Source: an uncultured bacterium
Lineage (GTDB): Bacteria > Bacillota > Clostridia > Lachnospirales > Lachnospiraceae
NCBI GenBank assembly: GCA_905215405.1
Contig: CAJMQE010000123.1
Span: forward strand, 1-8,193
DNA: 8,193 nucleotides
Direction: 5' to 3'
Below are positions 5,947 through 8,193 of the stretch, piece after piece; position 1 is the first letter of the stretch, and every line of letters begins with the position of its first letter. Below the pieces are notes generated by a model. It had not been told where the DNA came from. It saw only the letters and a program-made list of their open reading frames with translations, and ran no database searches. The translations under genes and the position numbers were made by a program.

Positions 5947-5974
5947 TTGTATACCATTATCATCCTGTTGTCAA
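5946..5974 (-). promoter_or_regulatory. Sigma-A promoter of the perR operon
   Basis: On the minus strand TTGACA (5974-5969) and TACAAT (5951-5946) are separated by exactly 17 bases. The expected transcription start falls near 5939, within the inverted repeat, giving a leader of roughly 30 bases. Confidence 0.8.
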
Positions 5975-5984
5975 TAAAAAATAG

Positions 5985-6002
5985 TAATAATTCTCATTAT
6001 TA
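5985..6002. promoter_or_regulatory. AT-rich palindrome upstream of the perR promoter
   Basis: TAATAAT (5985-5991) and ATTATTA (5996-6002) are perfect inverted arms around TCTC. The site lies just upstream of the -35 hexamer. Its composition and arms recall Fur/PerR boxes, but the four-base centre differs from the one-base centre of the known consensus, so this is a candidate only. Confidence 0.4.
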
Positions 6003-6003
6003 T

Positions 6004-6029
6004 AAAAGACGCCAAACTGAGCATCTTTT
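6004..6029 (-). terminator. Terminator hairpin after yaaA
   Basis: On the minus strand AAAAGATGC (6029-6021) pairs with GCGTCTTTT (6012-6004) around an eight-base loop, with one G-T pair. The T-run is short (four, within the stem) and then AT-rich, so termination may be partial and allow some read-through into perR. Confidence 0.6.
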
Positions 6030-6039
6030 ACCTGAATAA

Positions 6040-6789
6040 CTATTTTATTTTGCGTTCAAATACATATTCTGAATCTGAAGATAAATCAGACCTAAACGAA
6101 TATCCGAGTCTGTCAAATTTCTGAATCTCCACCGGATTTTCAATATTATTTTCCGCTATGAATCTGACCATTTCACCACGAGCCATCTTGGCATAGGTAC
6201 CTTTTGTTACCAATTTATCTCCGGATAACTCACAAAATACAATCGTAATATATCTGTCCTGTGGTGTCAGATACTTTTCTATACATTTTGAGTATTCTTT
6301 TGATGCAAGATTAATGATAATCCTACTGTCATCGATTACTGAGCGGTATAACAATTCTCCCCAGTACTCATACAGATTTTTTGCATCTCCAATTCCAACC
6401 TTTGCCTGCATTTCAAGACGATAAGGAGTCACACCATCCATTGGTTTTAAAATGCCATAAAACGCAGACAAGATTCTTAAATGATTTTTCAAATACTCAA
6501 ACTGCTGGATTTCAAACACAGATGGTGCCATATATTGAAATGCAATCCCTTCATATGCTAAAACAGCCGGAGTAAGCCTGTTATAAAGATCCATATTTTC
6601 CAATCTGTTAAAGTTCTGCTCTGCAATCTTGTCATTACATTTCCAGATAGCTTTCAGTTCTTCTTTTGATTTGCTTTTCATCCAGTTTAATACTTCTGCT
6701 GTATTATCAATATAGACAGGCAGTTCAACCGGTGCTAAGTTATCGGTATCTACAATCATCTTTTTTGCAGGTGATAAAATAATCTTCAT
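6040..6789 (-). CDS. yaaA: YaaA family peroxide stress protein (DUF328)
   Basis: A 249-residue soluble protein of the usual family length. Conserved blocks are ILSPAK (4-9), LAYEGIAFQYM (77-87), RILSAFYGILKPMDG with PYRLEM (105-127), NLASKEY (160-166) and AKMARGE (200-206). In Escherichia coli YaaA is induced by peroxide and lowers free intracellular iron, limiting Fenton damage; its exact biochemical activity is not firmly known to me. The ATG at 6789 overlaps the peroxiredoxin stop by one base (TAATG), and AAGGA lies about ten bases ahead, so the two are translated together. The pairing of a peroxide reductase and an iron-protective protein supports a stress role here. Confidence 0.93.
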   Translation of the reverse strand: MKIILSPAKKMIVDTDNLAPVELPVYIDNTAEVLNWMKSKSKEELKAIWKCNDKIAEQNFNRLENMDLYNRLTPAVLAYEGIAFQYMAPSVFEIQQFEYLKNHLRILSAFYGILKPMDGVTPYRLEMQAKVGIGDAKNLYEYWGELLYRSVIDDSRIIINLASKEYSKCIEKYLTPQDRYITIVFCELSGDKLVTKGTYAKMARGEMVRFIAENNIENPVEIQKFDRLGYSFRSDLSSDSEYVFERKIK

Positions 6790-7244
6790 TATGCCAATTC
6801 CTTAAGCATATTTTCAGGATCATCTGCCGCCTTGACTTTATCATTTGCCTTTATAATGATTCCCTGCTCATCAATAAGATATGTAGTTCTTACTACACCC
6901 ATAGATACTTTTCCATAATTTTTCTTTTCTTTCCAGACATCATATGCTTCAATGACTTTACGCTCCGGATCTGCTAATAGCGTAAATGCCAGTCCGTATT
7001 TTTCTTCAAATCTCTTGTGAGACGCTACAGAGTCCTTGCTTACTCCAAGGATCACCGCACCTTTTTCGGTAAATTGAGGATAACGCTCTGAAAAACCACA
7101 TGCCTGTTTTGTACAGCCTGGCGTATTATCCTTTGGATAAAAATATAAAATTATTTTTTTACCTAAATAATCACTTAATTTATGCACTTCTCCGTTCTGA
7201 TCCGGCAATTCAAAATCCGGTGCTTTTATTCCTAACTCTAACAT
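6789..7244 (-). CDS. bcp: Bcp-type peroxiredoxin (thiol peroxidase)
   Basis: A 151-residue AhpC/TSA-family protein that reduces H2O2 and organic peroxides in the cytoplasm. The active-site block FYPKDNTPGCTKQACGF has the peroxidatic Cys44 in the TPGC motif and a second Cys49 five residues on, the CxxxxC arrangement of atypical two-Cys Bcp proteins. Arg119 in VVRTTYLID is the usual active-site Arg. Thioredoxin is the normal reductant for this class; none is encoded here. The ATG at 7244 has GGAGG eight bases ahead, lying in the last codons of the small membrane protein gene, whose stop is only three bases upstream. It forms a tight unit with yaaA. Confidence 0.96.
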   Translation of the reverse strand: MLELGIKAPDFELPDQNGEVHKLSDYLGKKIILYFYPKDNTPGCTKQACGFSERYPQFTEKGAVILGVSKDSVASHKRFEEKYGLAFTLLADPERKVIEAYDVWKEKKNYGKVSMGVVRTTYLIDEQGIIIKANDKVKAADDPENMLKELA

Positions 7245-7247
7245 TTA

Positions 7248-7457
7248 CTATTCCTCCGCTTTTGTATTTTCCACCTGTTTTCTTGTTCTTTTATTACCTG
7301 AAATCATTTTATGACCAGAATAGACTGCCATAATCATGCATATCAGAGAGCCAAATGCAAAGTATTTGTGTGCTGCTTTTAACCCTTTATATCCTGTATA
7401 AAAAGTTCCAACCATTGTAACTATTGCTCCGATTGACCAATATTTATGTGCTTTCAT
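7248..7457 (-). CDS. Small two-helix membrane protein of unknown function
   Basis: A 69-residue protein with two predicted membrane helices: about residues 8-22 (WSIGAIVTMVGTFYTGY) and 32-46 (YFAFGSLICMIMAVYSG). Each is introduced by a similar phrase, KAHKYW and KAAHKYF, and followed by YxG and a Lys or His, so the protein looks like an internal duplication of one helix unit. The tail (KRTRKQVENTKAEE) is charged and probably cytoplasmic. The start at 7457 has GGAGG six bases ahead. An open frame extends 24 codons further up, but that part spans the promoter and has no ribosome site. It leads the bcp-yaaA unit, so a link with peroxide stress is inferred from position only. It recalls small DUF families of gut Clostridia; I cannot name one with certainty. 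Confidence 0.8.
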   Translation of the reverse strand: MKAHKYWSIGAIVTMVGTFYTGYKGLKAAHKYFAFGSLICMIMAVYSGHKMISGNKRTRKQVENTKAEE

Positions 7458-7474
7458 GATACACCTCCATATTT

Positions 7475-7493
7475 TATTATCAACATCATAATA
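7475..7493. promoter_or_regulatory. Inverted repeat over the -10 of the bcp-yaaA unit (candidate operator)
   Basis: Six-base arms TATTAT (7475-7480) and ATAATA (7488-7493) flank seven bases and overlap the -10 hexamer and start region. An AT-rich repeat in this position is where a Fur-family repressor would bind. The match to a PerR box is loose, and such repeats arise easily in AT-rich DNA. Confidence 0.35.
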
Positions 7494-7513
7494 CAACAAT
7501 TTATTATTTTCAA
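7485..7513 (-). promoter_or_regulatory. Sigma-A promoter of the small membrane protein-bcp-yaaA unit
   Basis: On the minus strand TTGAAA (7513-7508) and TATGAT (7490-7485) are 17 bases apart. They lie about 30 bases before the ATG at 7457, which leaves room for a short leader with the GGAGG site. Confidence 0.7.
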
Positions 7514-7560
7514 CACCAGCATTTTTCATAGTTTTCTTTTATTTAACAAATCACATAAGA

Positions 7561-7882
7561 TTACTCTTGTATTGTTTTCAACTTCTTTAATCTTACAAAC
7601 AACCTTATACCCTTCGGACACATCTCTTCAAGTTCCTCAAGGCTGTATCTTCTCAAATCATCTTTGCTTTTTATCCACATTCTAAACGCATCCATACATA
7701 GGAAGTCATCAAATCTGATATAATTCCTGCAGTGTTGCCTGCCCCATATTACTAAACTTTATAAAATGCTCCTTTGGATATTCTCTCAATCCTTCCAATG
7801 ACTCAAATCCATTTCTTCTGAGAATATTCCGTAACCTACTCGACATTTCAATATCATCATAATCTGTTTTTTCAGCGTACAT
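7561..7882 (-). pseudogene. RNA polymerase alpha-CTD-like small protein, deleted copy (copy 2)
   Basis: This is a second copy of the gene at 232-622. From the ATG at 7882 it reads MYAEKTDYDDIEMSSRLRN and goes on through a helix-hairpin-helix like that of copy 1. It stops at 7709 after 57 residues, at TGA just past LYQI. The rest of the old frame continues in another phase (FDDFLCMDAFRMWIKSK, then LEELEEMCPKG) to TAA at 7561-7563. Compared with copy 1, a 69-base block is missing exactly between two CAAATCTGA 9-mers, leaving one copy (7710-7718), as expected of slipped or short-repeat recombination. The ribosome site is also weaker (GTGAG for TGGAG). A 57-residue single-domain product could still be made, so complete loss of function is not certain. 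Confidence 0.75.
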
Positions 7883-7911
7883 AAAAACTCACTTTTGTCA
7901 TTTTATTTGTT
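7579..7911 (-). repeat. Long direct repeat, right copy
   Basis: Partner of the repeat at about 250-651, in the same orientation and about 6.9 kb away. It covers the alpha-CTD-like gene copy 2 and about 30 bases upstream of it, and lacks the block between the 9-base repeats. Confidence 0.8.
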
Positions 7912-7954
7912 GTATATCTTATCAACCTCAGATTCATACACCGATTCAGTATGA

Positions 7955-8140
7955 GTATCAAATAGCACCCACTCCACCAGATCAAGGTATCTTCGCTATG
8001 CTTTATTTAACACAACGAAGTTTGTTTGTAACTGGGATCCAACATTTGCTGCTTATCTTGCAAAGAAACGTGCTGAAGGCAAACATTACAATGTAGCAAT
8101 ATCTCACGCTGTCAAGAAACTTGTGCGAATCATGTATCAA
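7955..8140 (+). mobile_element. IS110-family transposase, C-terminal remnant
   Basis: The plus strand is open from 7955 and encodes STRSRYLRYALFNTTKFVCN, then WDPTFAAYLAKKRAEGKHYN and VAISHAVKKLVRIMY. This is the end of the transposase_20 (IS116/IS110/IS902) domain, with its SRYLRxALFNxxK and KRAEGKHYxVAxSHxxKKL blocks. A stop at 7952-7954 precedes it; the N-terminal DEDD catalytic part, most of the second domain and any start codon are missing. Similarity stops near 8140, although the frame stays open to the window edge. It is the only plus-strand coding signal in the window and lies about 40 bases beyond the right long repeat. Ends of the element cannot be seen. It is non-functional. Confidence 0.85.
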
Positions 8141-8193
8141 TGTCACGCGGCAAATTATAGTTCCTGCCTACTGCAGTTTTACCACAAATTAAA

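Noticed and set aside
1..8193. CRISPR array, tRNA or rRNA genes, riboswitch
   Set aside because: No evenly spaced repeats, no cloverleaf or rRNA-like sequence and no leader resembling a known riboswitch were seen on either strand.

Overview
The window is AT-rich and reads as a chromosomal segment of an anaerobic Bacillota, most likely a Clostridia of the Lachnospiraceae. The clues are strong AGGAGG-type ribosome sites, sigma-A-like promoters and a gene set of rubrerythrin, superoxide reductase, rubredoxin and PerR. The genus is inferred from protein style only. All intact genes lie on the minus strand, so transcription runs from high to low coordinates.

The core (about 900-7500) is an oxygen and peroxide defence island in two transcription units. 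The upstream unit, with a promoter at 7485-7513, carries a small two-helix membrane protein, a Bcp-type peroxiredoxin and a YaaA-family protein, and ends at a hairpin at 6004-6029. The second unit, with a promoter at 5946-5974, begins with a PerR repressor. It continues with a four-domain flavin reductase-rubredoxin-rubrerythrin fusion, L-lactate dehydrogenase, superoxide reductase (desulfoferrodoxin), rubredoxin, a tandem-HD c-di-GMP phosphodiesterase-like protein and a bacteriohemerythrin. A clear terminator at 904-937 closes it. The likely logic is that PerR senses peroxide, superoxide reductase turns superoxide into peroxide, and the rubrerythrin fusion and Bcp reduce peroxide. NAD(P)H and rubredoxins supply electrons, YaaA limits iron damage, and hemerythrin plus HD-GYP may link oxygen to c-di-GMP. 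Lactate dehydrogenase draws on the same NADH pool.

The flanks are decayed. Two related copies of a small gene resembling the RNA polymerase alpha C-terminal domain (232-622 and 7561-7882) bracket the island as direct repeats. Both are frameshifted, and the second also carries a deletion between 9-base repeats. Next to the left copy is a truncated, frameshifted SnoaL/NTF2-like pseudogene (665-867). Beyond the right copy is a C-terminal remnant of an IS110-family transposase on the plus strand (7955-8140). At the far left is the start of a gene that may encode a tRNA-binding-domain protein.

The observations most worth checking are these: a perfect 20-base inverted repeat inside the HD-GYP gene; a strong internal ribosome site that may yield free rubrerythrin from the fusion gene; a lactate dehydrogenase with no usual start codon where the family N-terminus should begin; a Gln in place of one hemerythrin iron-ligand His; and a hairpin at the perR start that would bury its ribosome site.
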